Positions 56,931 through 64,000 of a stretch of DNA of 64,000 nt are shown here, in pieces. The notes beneath the pieces were generated by a model. The model was not told the DNA's origin. It saw only the letters and a list, made by a program, of their open reading frames with translations, and ran no database searches. The translations under genes were made by a program, and so were the position numbers. This DNA comes from RGIG2206 sp045577615 (GTDB taxonomy: Bacteria; Bacillota; Clostridia; Oscillospirales; Acutalibacteraceae): the NCBI GenBank assembly GCA_045577615.1, contig JAZNIT010000047.1, positions 1 through 64,000 of the forward strand. Reading direction: 5' to 3'. Position 1 is the stretch's first letter; every line of letters starts with the position of its first letter.

Positions 56931-57700
56931 ACATTCTCTGTATAGGCGACGTTGTTGGCAGCGCAGGCTGTGAAATGCTCAAAGCCAAGCTGCCCATAAT
57001 TAAGCGCAACTACGGAATTGACGCTGTTATCGCTAACGGCGAAAATTCTGCCGACGGCAACGGCATTTCTGCCCAATCGGCCGTCGAAATATTTGACGCA
57101 GGGGTTGACGTTATAACAGGCGGCAACCACTCCTTAAGGCAAAACTCTGCCTGGCATCTGCACGAGGATAACCCCTTTGTGCTGCGCCCTGCCAATATGC
57201 CCGACGCGGCACCCGGCAGTGGCTATGCCTTGGTGGATTTTGGCTTTACCAAAATGGCTGTTATCAGCCTGCTCGGCAACGTTTATCTCGAACCTATGCA
57301 CTGCCCGTTCGAGACGGCCGACCGCTTGATAGAGCGGGCAAAGGCTGACGGTGCATCTATCATTGGGGTGGATATTCACGCTGAGGCCACGGCAGAGAAA
57401 AAGGCACTTGCCTTTTATCTTGACGGCAGGGCAAGCTTTGTGTTCGGCACCCACACCCACGTGCAGACAAGTGACTGTCAGGTTTTGCCGCAAGGCACGG
57501 GATTTATAACCGACCTTGGTATGACAGGGCCTTATCTGTCGGTGCTTGGTGTTAAGCCCGAGCTGTCCATTCGCAAAATTAAGGATAAGCTGCCCGTGCG
57601 CTTTGCCAATGCCGAAGGGGAAAGTATCCTTGAGGGCTGCATCTTTTCGGTTGACCGCAAGGGCAATTGTGAAAAAGCTGAAAGCATCAGAATTTTTTAG
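56927..57700 (+). CDS. YmdB-type metallophosphoesterase
   Basis: Di-metal phosphodiesterase of the YmdB family (257 residues), which acts on 2',3'- or 3',5'-cyclic nucleotides in studied members. Metal ligands are in GDVVGSAG (Asp8), ANGENSADG (Glu, Asn), TGGNHS, DIHAEATAEK and GTHTHVQTSD. The motif after GGNH reads SLRQ instead of the usual TWDK type, a minor departure. It overlaps degV by four bases, so they are co-expressed. Confidence 0.92.
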   Translation: MNILCIGDVVGSAGCEMLKAKLPIIKRNYGIDAVIANGENSADGNGISAQSAVEIFDAGVDVITGGNHSLRQNSAWHLHEDNPFVLRPANMPDAAPGSGYALVDFGFTKMAVISLLGNVYLEPMHCPFETADRLIERAKADGASIIGVDIHAEATAEKKALAFYLDGRASFVFGTHTHVQTSDCQVLPQGTGFITDLGMTGPYLSVLGVKPELSIRKIKDKLPVRFANAEGESILEGCIFSVDRKGNCEKAESIRIF

Positions 57701-57763
57701 GAAGTGCCCTTTAAAATATATTTGTTAATTGTACTTACAATTTTTTAAACGGAGGTTGTTTTA

Positions 57764-58528
57764 GTGAACAGAGAAATTACCTTGATGGATTTCTTCAGAT
57801 TTGTGCTCAGCAAAATGAAGCTAATCCTCATCTTCGGCTGTGCGGCAGCCATTATTGCGGCAGGATTTACCATTGCCACCGCAAAAACATCTTACAACTA
57901 CACCGGCTCGTTTATCGTTGACCCCTTCAGCAACGTTGACGAAAGCTATACATCAAACAATGTATACAACGAGTTGTCTATTTCCCGCTCTATTATCCCC
58001 TCTCTTGTTGAGTTGCTTGAGAGAAAAGACTTTGCGGGCAAGGTTGCAAAGGTTGTTAACAAAAAAATGAAGAAGTACGAAACCAACATAGAAGCAAGCT
58101 ACATCATCAACAACACCCGTTTCATCACCAGTGAGGATTCGTTGATGATTGACTTCAGATGCACCTCTTCAAGCAAAGAGCTGGCATACACCATTGCCGA
58201 CACCATTTCGGAGTTGGCACCTCAATATGTTTCGTCCAAATTCAACCGCACCAATCTTAACACAGTTGAGACCGTCTCTAAAGATGAGTTTGGTACTTCC
58301 AAAACCGATTTTAAGGTTTGGGCTGTGGTTGCGTTCTTTATTGCAGCAGTTATGACTACCCTTGTTTCGCTGGTTGTTGAGTTACTTGACAATCGCATCA
58401 AGACGGTCGAGGACGTTACAGAGCACTTTGAATATCCCATTTTGGGAACTATCCCCAATTTTTACAGCCACACCAAGAAGGAGGGTTATTATGGCAAGCC
58501 TGAAACGAAAAAAACCGAGTCAAAGTAA
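57764..58528 (+). CDS. Wzz/YveK-type chain-length and kinase-activator protein
   Basis: Membrane protein of 254 residues with the Wzz layout: helix near 22-42, a large extracellular part and a second helix near 190-212. Its cytoplasmic tail would activate the tyrosine kinase encoded next. The start is a GTG eight bases after GGAGG. It shares 38 bases with the kinase gene. In Bacillus and streptococci such proteins control capsule or exopolysaccharide length. Confidence 0.9.
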   Translation: MNREITLMDFFRFVLSKMKLILIFGCAAAIIAAGFTIATAKTSYNYTGSFIVDPFSNVDESYTSNNVYNELSISRSIIPSLVELLERKDFAGKVAKVVNKKMKKYETNIEASYIINNTRFITSEDSLMIDFRCTSSSKELAYTIADTISELAPQYVSSKFNRTNLNTVETVSKDEFGTSKTDFKVWAVVAFFIAAVMTTLVSLVVELLDNRIKTVEDVTEHFEYPILGTIPNFYSHTKKEGYYGKPETKKTESK

Positions 58529-59339
58529 AAAGGCTTATATCCTTGACGAGAACTCAAAGTTTTATATCAAAGAGGCATACCGTGCCGCCCGTGCCAACAT
58601 AAACTTCTCATTGGCTACTGTTGAGGGCTGCAAGATCATCGCTGTTACCAGCTCGGTTGCAGGCGACGGTAAAACCACCACCTCTGTTAACCTGGCTCAG
58701 GTTATCTCTCAAGCTAACAACCGCGTTCTGCTTATTGACGCCGATATGCGTAAGGGCTCTGCCCGTCGCCATCTTGGCTTGCAAAAGTCCAACGGCTTGT
58801 CAAGTATTCTCAGCGGTATGTCACAGATGGTTGACGAGGTTATTATCAAAACCACCCACGGCTTTGATTGTATGACCGCCGGTCCTACCCCTCCCAACCC
58901 TGCTGAACTCTTGGCATCAAAAGTTATGGCAGAACTTTTGAACCTGCTCTCTGAGCACTATGATTATATCATCATTGACACTCCTCCCGTTTCGGTTGTC
59001 AGTGATGCATTGGCTTTGTCTAAACTGGTTTCAGGCTTTGTGCTTGCTATCAGCCAGGACGAATCTACCATTGATGAGATTCAAAATGCCATTGGCAGTC
59101 TTGAATTCTCTGAGGCTAAAATTCTTGGCTTCATCTTCAACAAGGCTGATGCCGGCTCCGAAAGCCGCTACAGCCGCTACGGTCGCTACAGCCGCTACAG
59201 CAAATACGGCAAGTATGGTTATGGCAAGAACGGCAATGGCTACGGCTACGGCTATGGCGGATATGGCTACGGCTACGGCAGCAACGGTACCGAAGCTAAT
59301 CAAGGACCTGAAATCAACAATAACAAAACCGAAAATTAA
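58491..59339 (+). CDS. Bacterial tyrosine kinase (CpsD/YwqD-type)
   Basis: Cytoplasmic BY-kinase (282 residues). Walker A VAGDGKTTT, Walker A' VLLIDADMRKG and Walker B YIIIDTPPVS. The C-terminal tail is an unusually long Tyr/Gly run of about 40 residues (YSRYGRYSRYSKYGKYGYG, then GYGYGYGGYGYGYG), the expected autophosphorylation cluster. The ATG at 58491 has AAGGAGGG upstream; the longer frame to 58362 is an overlap artefact. The activator precedes it and the phosphatase follows after 30 bases. Confidence 0.93.
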   Translation: MASLKRKKPSQSKKAYILDENSKFYIKEAYRAARANINFSLATVEGCKIIAVTSSVAGDGKTTTSVNLAQVISQANNRVLLIDADMRKGSARRHLGLQKSNGLSSILSGMSQMVDEVIIKTTHGFDCMTAGPTPPNPAELLASKVMAELLNLLSEHYDYIIIDTPPVSVVSDALALSKLVSGFVLAISQDESTIDEIQNAIGSLEFSEAKILGFIFNKADAGSESRYSRYGRYSRYSKYGKYGYGKNGNGYGYGYGGYGYGYGSNGTEANQGPEINNNKTEN

Positions 59340-59369
59340 GCTTGATTTTGCCTGACAGGAGGTGCTGAG

Positions 59370-60089
59370 ATGACCGATACACATGCTCATATTTTGCCCG
59401 GCGTTGACGACGGCCCCAAAAATGTGGAAGATTCTTTCGCTTTGCTCCGCCGCCTTGCAGAGCAGGGCATCACCGATGTAGCGGCCACTCCTCACTTCAA
59501 GCCTATCCGTGAAGAAAGCATCGACTCATTTTTAGCTCGTCGCGATGCGGCAGAGGCCACTTTGAGGGAGGCTATGCATGGCATAGACGGTTTGCCCCGA
59601 CTCCACATCGGCACCGAGGTTACCCTTTGTGTTGATTTGGCCAAGTATGAAGGGTTAGAGAAGCTTTGCTATCGCAACGGCCGCTTTTTGCTTATTGAAC
59701 TTGACCCCGACACAATCGGCGATTGGATAACCAACACCTTTTATGAGATAAGCAACCGCTTGCTGATCACCCCCGTTATTGCTCATATTGACCGATATTT
59801 CGGTCGTATATCTCCCAAACTGATTGACGAAATCGTCAAACTTAACTGCCCCCTGCAATTTAACGGCTATGCGCTGAACTCCTTCCATACGCGGCGCCAT
59901 CTGCTTAAGCTGATGAACAGACACCCCGACACCATTTTTGTGGTGGGTTCTGACTGCCACGATATTAATCGCCGTCCACCCGAAATGGATATTTTTGAGA
60001 AGAAGGCCCTTAAATATCTTGGTGAGGATTATCTTGAAGAAATTTGTGAAAACTCACGCTTGATGCTTGAGGGAAAGCTTATAACTTAA
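59370..60089 (+). CDS. PHP-family protein-tyrosine phosphatase (CpsB/YwqE-type)
   Basis: Manganese-dependent phosphatase (239 residues) that dephosphorylates the BY-kinase. PHP ligands are in DTHAHILPGVDDGP, ATPHFKP, IGTEVTL, PVIAHIDRY and VGSDCHDINRRPP. The start has GGAGGTGCTGAG upstream. The last gene of a three-gene phosphorylation module, closed by a terminator. No glycosyltransferase or polymerase gene follows. Confidence 0.93.
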   Translation: MTDTHAHILPGVDDGPKNVEDSFALLRRLAEQGITDVAATPHFKPIREESIDSFLARRDAAEATLREAMHGIDGLPRLHIGTEVTLCVDLAKYEGLEKLCYRNGRFLLIELDPDTIGDWITNTFYEISNRLLITPVIAHIDRYFGRISPKLIDEIVKLNCPLQFNGYALNSFHTRRHLLKLMNRHPDTIFVVGSDCHDINRRPPEMDIFEKKALKYLGEDYLEEICENSRLMLEGKLIT

Positions 60090-60091
60090 TC

Positions 60092-60125
60092 AAAAGCGAC
60101 AGATATACATATCTGTCGCTTTTTT
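60092..60125 (+). terminator. Terminator of the tyrosine-phosphorylation module
   Basis: AAAAGCGACAGATAT and ATATCTGTCGCTTTT pair around a two-base centre, with T residues following, two bases past the stop. Confidence 0.92.
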
Positions 60126-60243
60126 ATTGCAAAAAAACGCAAAAAAATGATTTTTTCGGTTTATTTTTTTGACGGTTTATGCTATTATATAAGGTATAAG
60201 GGATTATTATACACTTTTTACGGCTTTTGCCGATAGGAGAACT

Positions 60244-60999
60244 ATGGAACAGAACAGAAAATCTCATTTTTCAAATGAAAATACAGTTGCCGGACGCAAC
60301 GCAGTTATGGAGCTTCTTCGCTCAGGTCGTCCCGTTGACCGCATCGTTATGGAGCGTGGCAAACGTGAGGGCAGCCTTTCGGTTATAGTTGCCAAGGCGG
60401 CTGAGCGCGGTATACCCATCAAAGACGTGGCACGCGAAAAGTTGGACGCTATGTGCCCCGGCACTAATCACCAAGGGGTTGCCGCTGTTGCCGCAATGAC
60501 CGAGTATTGTTCGGTGGAGGATTTGCTTAAGGCTGCCGACCAAAAGGGTGAAAAGCCATTTATCATCATTTGCGACGGCATTGAGGACCCTCACAATTTG
60601 GGTGCTATCATCCGCACTGCCGAGTGCTGCGGCGCTCACGGCGTGGTTATCTCTAAAAATCGCTGCTGCGGCGTTAACTTTGCCGTTTCAAAGGCCGCTT
60701 GCGGCGCTACCGAATATATGCCCGTTGCCCGTGTGAGCAACATTTCTGCCGCCATTGACCAACTTAAAGAAGCAGGAGTTTGGGTTTATGCCGCCGATAT
60801 GGACGGCACCGACTACCGCAAACAGGATTTTTCGGGCGCCGCTGCTCTTGTTATCGGCTCCGAAGGCAACGGTGTAAGCCGTTTGGTAAAAGAAAAGTGC
60901 GACATTACCGTATCCCTGCCTATGAAGGGTCACATTAACTCGCTTAACGCTTCGGTTGCTGCAGGTATTCTTATGTACGCTATCTCTGCTGACAGATAA
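60244..60999 (+). CDS. rlmB: 23S rRNA 2'-O-methyltransferase RlmB-type (SpoU family)
   Basis: SPOUT methyltransferase (251 residues), expected to methylate a guanosine ribose in 23S rRNA (G2251 in E. coli). An N-terminal substrate-binding domain is followed by the three SpoU motifs: DPHNLGAIIRTAECCGAHG, LVIGSEGNGVSRLV and LPMKGHINSLNASVAAGI. AGGAGA precedes the ATG. The next gene begins six bases after its stop, so the two are probably co-transcribed. Confidence 0.92.
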   Translation: MEQNRKSHFSNENTVAGRNAVMELLRSGRPVDRIVMERGKREGSLSVIVAKAAERGIPIKDVAREKLDAMCPGTNHQGVAAVAAMTEYCSVEDLLKAADQKGEKPFIIICDGIEDPHNLGAIIRTAECCGAHGVVISKNRCCGVNFAVSKAACGATEYMPVARVSNISAAIDQLKEAGVWVYAADMDGTDYRKQDFSGAAALVIGSEGNGVSRLVKEKCDITVSLPMKGHINSLNASVAAGILMYAISADR

Positions 61000-61005
61000 T
61001 TTAGA

Positions 61006-63492
61006 ATGGGAGTGTTTGATTTGAAAAATAACCAATTGGATTTTAATTTTGACGATACACCCTTTCAGGCCTCACAGCCCGTTAAACCGGCTGCCGCTCC
61101 TGCTCCTGCTCCTGCACCTGCGGCTCCTCGTGCTGCCCACAGACCTCAGCCCAGCGGGTTTTTGACCGCTGATGAAATCAGAGGTATGGCCCCCGATACA
61201 GCTAAGGCTGCACCTGCTCCTGCAGTTAAAGAGGAGCAGCCTGCTCCCGCACCTCAGGTTAAGGAGGCTCCCCCTTCAAGTGAGTATTCAAGTGCCGCAT
61301 TGGAGATTATGCGCCGTATGCAAAAAAGCGAAAGCGAGGCTGTTAAGCCTGCTCCCGCTCCCGTTGTGGTTTCTCAACCTGTTGTGACTCCCACCCCCGT
61401 TGTGACTCCCACAGCCCCTCAAAGTGATATGGGTGCCTTTTTAAGCAGCCGTCAAAACGGTGCTGTTACACCTAAAGAGCCCGCTGCTGAGGTTAAGCCT
61501 GCTGTTGAGGAAAAGCCTCTGGACACCGATTCAGCCGTTGCCAATATGCGCAAGGAGTTGGCCGATGCATTTCAGCTTGACGCCGATGCGATGGCTGCAG
61601 GCTTTGAAAGCATTGACGATCAGCCTGTTTCTGCAGAGGATAATCTTGATGCTACCGCTATGTTTAATATGCCCGATGAGGATAGCGGCACCCGTATGTT
61701 TGACGCTGTTAAGCCATCCCCTGCCGATGAATTTGTTGATGGCAGCACCATCACCATCCCCGACGGCTTTACGGCCGACCCGGAGGATGATGAGGAGGAA
61801 ATCATTGACGAGTACAACTCAATTGAGGATGCTCAATCGGTGGTTGACGATTTGGTTGCCCGTAAGCGTAAGCTGGGCATCAGATTTGGTCTGACCTCTG
61901 TGATTGCTCTTATACTTATCGTTATTACCGTTGGCGGCAATATCTTCCCCTTTGGTCACGCTTCATATTTTATTGCTATGACCGTTCTGATTGTGGCTGC
62001 CGCTTTGCTTAATCTCTCGAATTTTCAGTCGGTTGCTTCTATCTTTTCTCTCAAGCCCGACGTTGATTTTGTTCCTACCCTTGCCCTTATCGCATCTTTA
62101 ATTCAGGTTGGCGTTGCCGCATTTTTTGGCACAAAGGGTATTGCATCGTCAGGTATGCTGGCCGCTGCTGCCGTTGTTTCTTTGGCTTTTAACGCACTGT
62201 CAAAGCGCATCACCGTCAGCCGCACCCTTGCCAACTTTGAACTTATTGCCAATGAGGAGCCCAAGCAGGCAGGCGCGTTTATTCCCTACCCTGCCTCAGC
62301 CACCATCCTTGACCCCAAGAAGCACGGCGAATCCCTTATTTTCGGTCGCCGCACCACCATCGATATGCAGGGCTTTATTGCTCATTCGCTGTCCCCCGAT
62401 TTGTATGAAAAGGTTAGCGGCAAAGTTTCATTAGTTGTGGTTATCGCCGCTTTTGTGGCTTTGATTGTTGCCTTTATCAAGGGCGGCTCGGCTGCCGTGG
62501 CTACCTCTGCATTTGCAGGTGTTTGTTGTCTTGGTGCACAGATTGCCGTTTCTTATCCCTCGGCGGTTCTGCTTAATCGCGTGTGCAAAAAACTGCGTGG
62601 CAAGCAGGTTATGCTTAGCGGTTTTAAGGCTGCAGAGGCTGTGAGCGAGGCCAACGTGGTTGTGCTTGACTCTGACGAAATCTTTAACGATGAGTGCGTA
62701 AGCCTTTTCAAATTCCGCACCTTTGGCGGTCTGTCCCCCGATATTGCATTTATGACCGCCGCCGCTCTTACCAACGAGGGCCACTCTCCCCTTGCAGGTA
62801 TGTTTAACCAAATTGCCGCTACCACCGGCGCAGGTATGCTTGCCGCCGACTCGGTTATTTATGAAAATTCAATGGGTCTTACCGGTTGGGTTGACGAAAA
62901 GAAAACCCTGCTGGGCAACCGTATGATTATGGAGTCACACTCCATACCCGTCCCTTCTATGGAGATTGACCGCAAGATTTTAAAAAGCGGCAAATTCCCC
63001 CTCTATCTTGCTATTGACGACAAAATCGCCGCTATGTTTATCATCGGCTACTCTGCCGACCGCCATATGCTGCACCGCTTGCGCCGCCTGCATAACACAG
63101 GTGCAAACCTGCTTATCCGCACCGTTGACCCCAACGTTACCGCAGATTTGGTTTGCTCTGTTTACGGCTTGCCCACCGGCTCGGTTGAGGTTATGACCAG
63201 CGATGCGTCAAGATATTATTGCGACCGTATGGCTCCCTCTGAAAATGAGCCCGCCTTGCTTTGCGCCGAAAATGCCAGAGGCTTTGTGGATGCCAACGTT
63301 GCATCCTACAGCCTTAACAGAAGCGCCCGTGCCGCATCTATCGCTGTGATTGTGCTCACCTGCCTTATTATGGCACTTGCCGTCAGCTTGCCTGCGTTTG
63401 AAATTATTAGTGCTATCAGTATGATGACCGTTTTGGTTTCATATGTGCTGGTAACAGCCGTTACAGGTGTTGTTGGACTGATTTGCAGTTAA
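61006..63492 (+). CDS. P-type-ATPase-like membrane protein lacking catalytic motifs
   Basis: Protein of 828 residues. The first ~290 are a Pro/Ala-rich and acidic cytoplasmic tail. Then come paired helix groups (about 297-410 and 470-530), a cytoplasmic domain, and two last helices. The cytoplasmic part follows the P1B-ATPase plan: EANVVVLDSDEIFND (Asp555) sits where DKTGT should be, GWVDEKKTLLGNRMIM is like the nucleotide domain, and MFIIGYSADRHMLHRLRRLH precedes LIRTVDPNVTADLV where TGDN is expected. No GDGxND motif is seen. It is probably a non-transporting paralogue. A TTG at 61021 is better spaced from GGGAG than the ATG. Confidence 0.75.
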   Translation: MGVFDLKNNQLDFNFDDTPFQASQPVKPAAAPAPAPAPAAPRAAHRPQPSGFLTADEIRGMAPDTAKAAPAPAVKEEQPAPAPQVKEAPPSSEYSSAALEIMRRMQKSESEAVKPAPAPVVVSQPVVTPTPVVTPTAPQSDMGAFLSSRQNGAVTPKEPAAEVKPAVEEKPLDTDSAVANMRKELADAFQLDADAMAAGFESIDDQPVSAEDNLDATAMFNMPDEDSGTRMFDAVKPSPADEFVDGSTITIPDGFTADPEDDEEEIIDEYNSIEDAQSVVDDLVARKRKLGIRFGLTSVIALILIVITVGGNIFPFGHASYFIAMTVLIVAAALLNLSNFQSVASIFSLKPDVDFVPTLALIASLIQVGVAAFFGTKGIASSGMLAAAAVVSLAFNALSKRITVSRTLANFELIANEEPKQAGAFIPYPASATILDPKKHGESLIFGRRTTIDMQGFIAHSLSPDLYEKVSGKVSLVVVIAAFVALIVAFIKGGSAAVATSAFAGVCCLGAQIAVSYPSAVLLNRVCKKLRGKQVMLSGFKAAEAVSEANVVVLDSDEIFNDECVSLFKFRTFGGLSPDIAFMTAAALTNEGHSPLAGMFNQIAATTGAGMLAADSVIYENSMGLTGWVDEKKTLLGNRMIMESHSIPVPSMEIDRKILKSGKFPLYLAIDDKIAAMFIIGYSADRHMLHRLRRLHNTGANLLIRTVDPNVTADLVCSVYGLPTGSVEVMTSDASRYYCDRMAPSENEPALLCAENARGFVDANVASYSLNRSARAASIAVIVLTCLIMALAVSLPAFEIISAISMMTVLVSYVLVTAVTGVVGLICS

Positions 63493-63555
63493 ACCCATAA
63501 TATTACAAAAGCGGTTAAAATTATCCATTATATTACATAATTTGTTAAATTCCCC

Positions 63556-63584
63556 TTGACAACGGCGAAAATTTACACTATAAT
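63556..63584 (+). promoter_or_regulatory. Consensus promoter of the AbrB-type gene
   Basis: Perfect TTGACA (63556-63561), 17 bases and TATAAT (63579-63584), about 40 bases before the ATG. Confidence 0.92.
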
Positions 63585-63623
63585 CATTTTACTAACTTTT
63601 TTAAATTTCAGGAGGTTATAGTT

Positions 63624-63881
63624 ATGAAATCAACCGGTATTGTTAGAAAGATGGACCGACTTGGCCGTATCGTAATCCCCAAGGAATTGCGCAGAGTTAT
63701 GAAGATTGAAGAAGACGTTGACGCTATGGAAATTTTCACCGAAGGCAACACCGTCATTCTCAAAAAGTATGAGCCTTCTTGCATGTTTTGCAATGAGACC
63801 GATTTGAATATGGTTTCTTACAAGGGCCACAACATCTGCCGCAAATGTGTTGCAGAGCTTGAAAAATCGGCAACTGAATAA
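63624..63881 (+). CDS. AbrB/SpoVT-type transition regulator with zinc ribbon
   Basis: DNA-binding regulator (85 residues). The N-terminal swapped-hairpin domain reads GIVRKMDRLGRIVIPKELRR, nearly the AbrB consensus. The C-terminal part has CMFCNETD and CRKC, a CxxC pair that probably binds zinc, a combination common in Clostridia. AbrB-type proteins control the switch to stationary phase and sporulation. GGAGG lies eight bases before the ATG, and a perfect promoter indicates strong expression. Confidence 0.93.
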   Translation: MKSTGIVRKMDRLGRIVIPKELRRVMKIEEDVDAMEIFTEGNTVILKKYEPSCMFCNETDLNMVSYKGHNICRKCVAELEKSATE

Positions 63882-63887
63882 AAAATA

Positions 63888-63934
63888 AAAACCAAAGAGG
63901 CACACTTCGTAAAGAAGTGTGCCTCTTTGGTTTT
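63888..63934. terminator. Terminator between the AbrB-type gene and the next gene
   Basis: A perfect 21-bp stem from 63888-63908 to 63914-63934 around GTAAA has A and T runs outside, so it acts on both convergent genes. Confidence 0.95.
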
Positions 63935-63939
63935 AATTA

Positions 63940-64000
63940 TTACTTGTAAAGAGGATACTTTTTGCAGATTTCTGCCACGCCCTGACGAATCTCTTCTTCG
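63940..64000 (-). CDS. glyA: Probable serine hydroxymethyltransferase, C-terminal end only
   Basis: The last 19 codons of a minus-strand gene cut by the window edge read EEEIRQGVAEICKKYPLYK. The ending CKKYPLY is typical of GlyA, which makes glycine from serine and feeds one-carbon units. The identification rests on this tail only. Confidence 0.5.
   Translation of the reverse strand, partial: EEEIRQGVAEICKKYPLYK

Overview
The window looks like the chromosome of a spore-forming, low-to-mid GC gut Firmicute, probably a Clostridia/Oscillospiraceae-type organism (inference). The support is a 139-residue S12 with the insertion usual in Gram-positive bacteria, strong GGAGG ribosome sites, TTGACA-17-TATAAT promoters, CotJ spore-coat genes, an AbrB/SpoVT-type regulator, a cohesin/dockerin pair, and glycoside hydrolases. 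Dispersed hairpin-rich intergenic repeats are frequent.

Layout. 1-12.6 kb (minus strand): rpoB-rpoC as one unit, ending at a terminator, then rpsL-rpsG-fusA-tuf from its own promoter. tuf also has a good promoter of its own. 13.0-16.6 kb: a consensus promoter drives a secreted SH3/glucosaminidase protein ending in a dockerin, followed by a membrane-anchored cohesin protein. 16.6-18.5 kb: a DUF1015 gene and a small membrane protein. 18.5-22.6 kb: a MarR repressor with an asymmetric heterodimeric ABC exporter. 22.8-25.0 kb: a GH3 beta-glucosidase. 25.0-26.8 kb: a TetR regulator divergent from two unknown membrane proteins.

26.8-29.3 kb is accessory: two near-identical ~210-bp repeats with tRNA-like 3' ends, a symmetric hairpin array, two small unknown genes, tRNA-Thr and tRNA-Tyr, and a 200-bp segment flanked by a duplicated tRNA-Tyr 3' end. 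29.3-34.4 kb: a Gld-like ABC transporter (ATPase, permease, GldG-like, DUF4340). 34.5-36.4 kb: an XRE repressor and a CotH-kinase lipoprotein facing away from each other across three operator palindromes. 36.4-40.5 kb: a small membrane protein, a YbjQ protein, a P-loop kinase, a second hairpin array lying between the two arms of a terminator, a transglutaminase lipoprotein, a frameshifted secreted peptide and a 55-residue gene that share a leader motif, then csoR with a Cys-rich partner. 40.5-43.3 kb: cotJABC, an ECF S component and coaX.

43.4-51.5 kb: two tandem RNA uracil methyltransferases, small membrane proteins, a cyclophilin lipoprotein, and a beta-helix/asparaginase/GH16 cluster. 51.5-55.8 kb: glycogen phosphorylase and a GH13 enzyme. 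56.0-60.1 kb: DegV, a YmdB-type phosphoesterase and a Wzz/BY-kinase/PHP-phosphatase tyrosine-phosphorylation module. 60.2-64 kb: rlmB, a large protein resembling a P-type ATPase that has lost its catalytic motifs, an AbrB regulator and the end of a probable glyA.

Most genes are ordinary housekeeping or polysaccharide metabolism. The most unusual material is the envelope cohesin/dockerin pair, the XRE-CotH switch, the pseudo-P-type ATPase, and the palindromic hairpin arrays. All promoter, operator and terminator calls are by eye.
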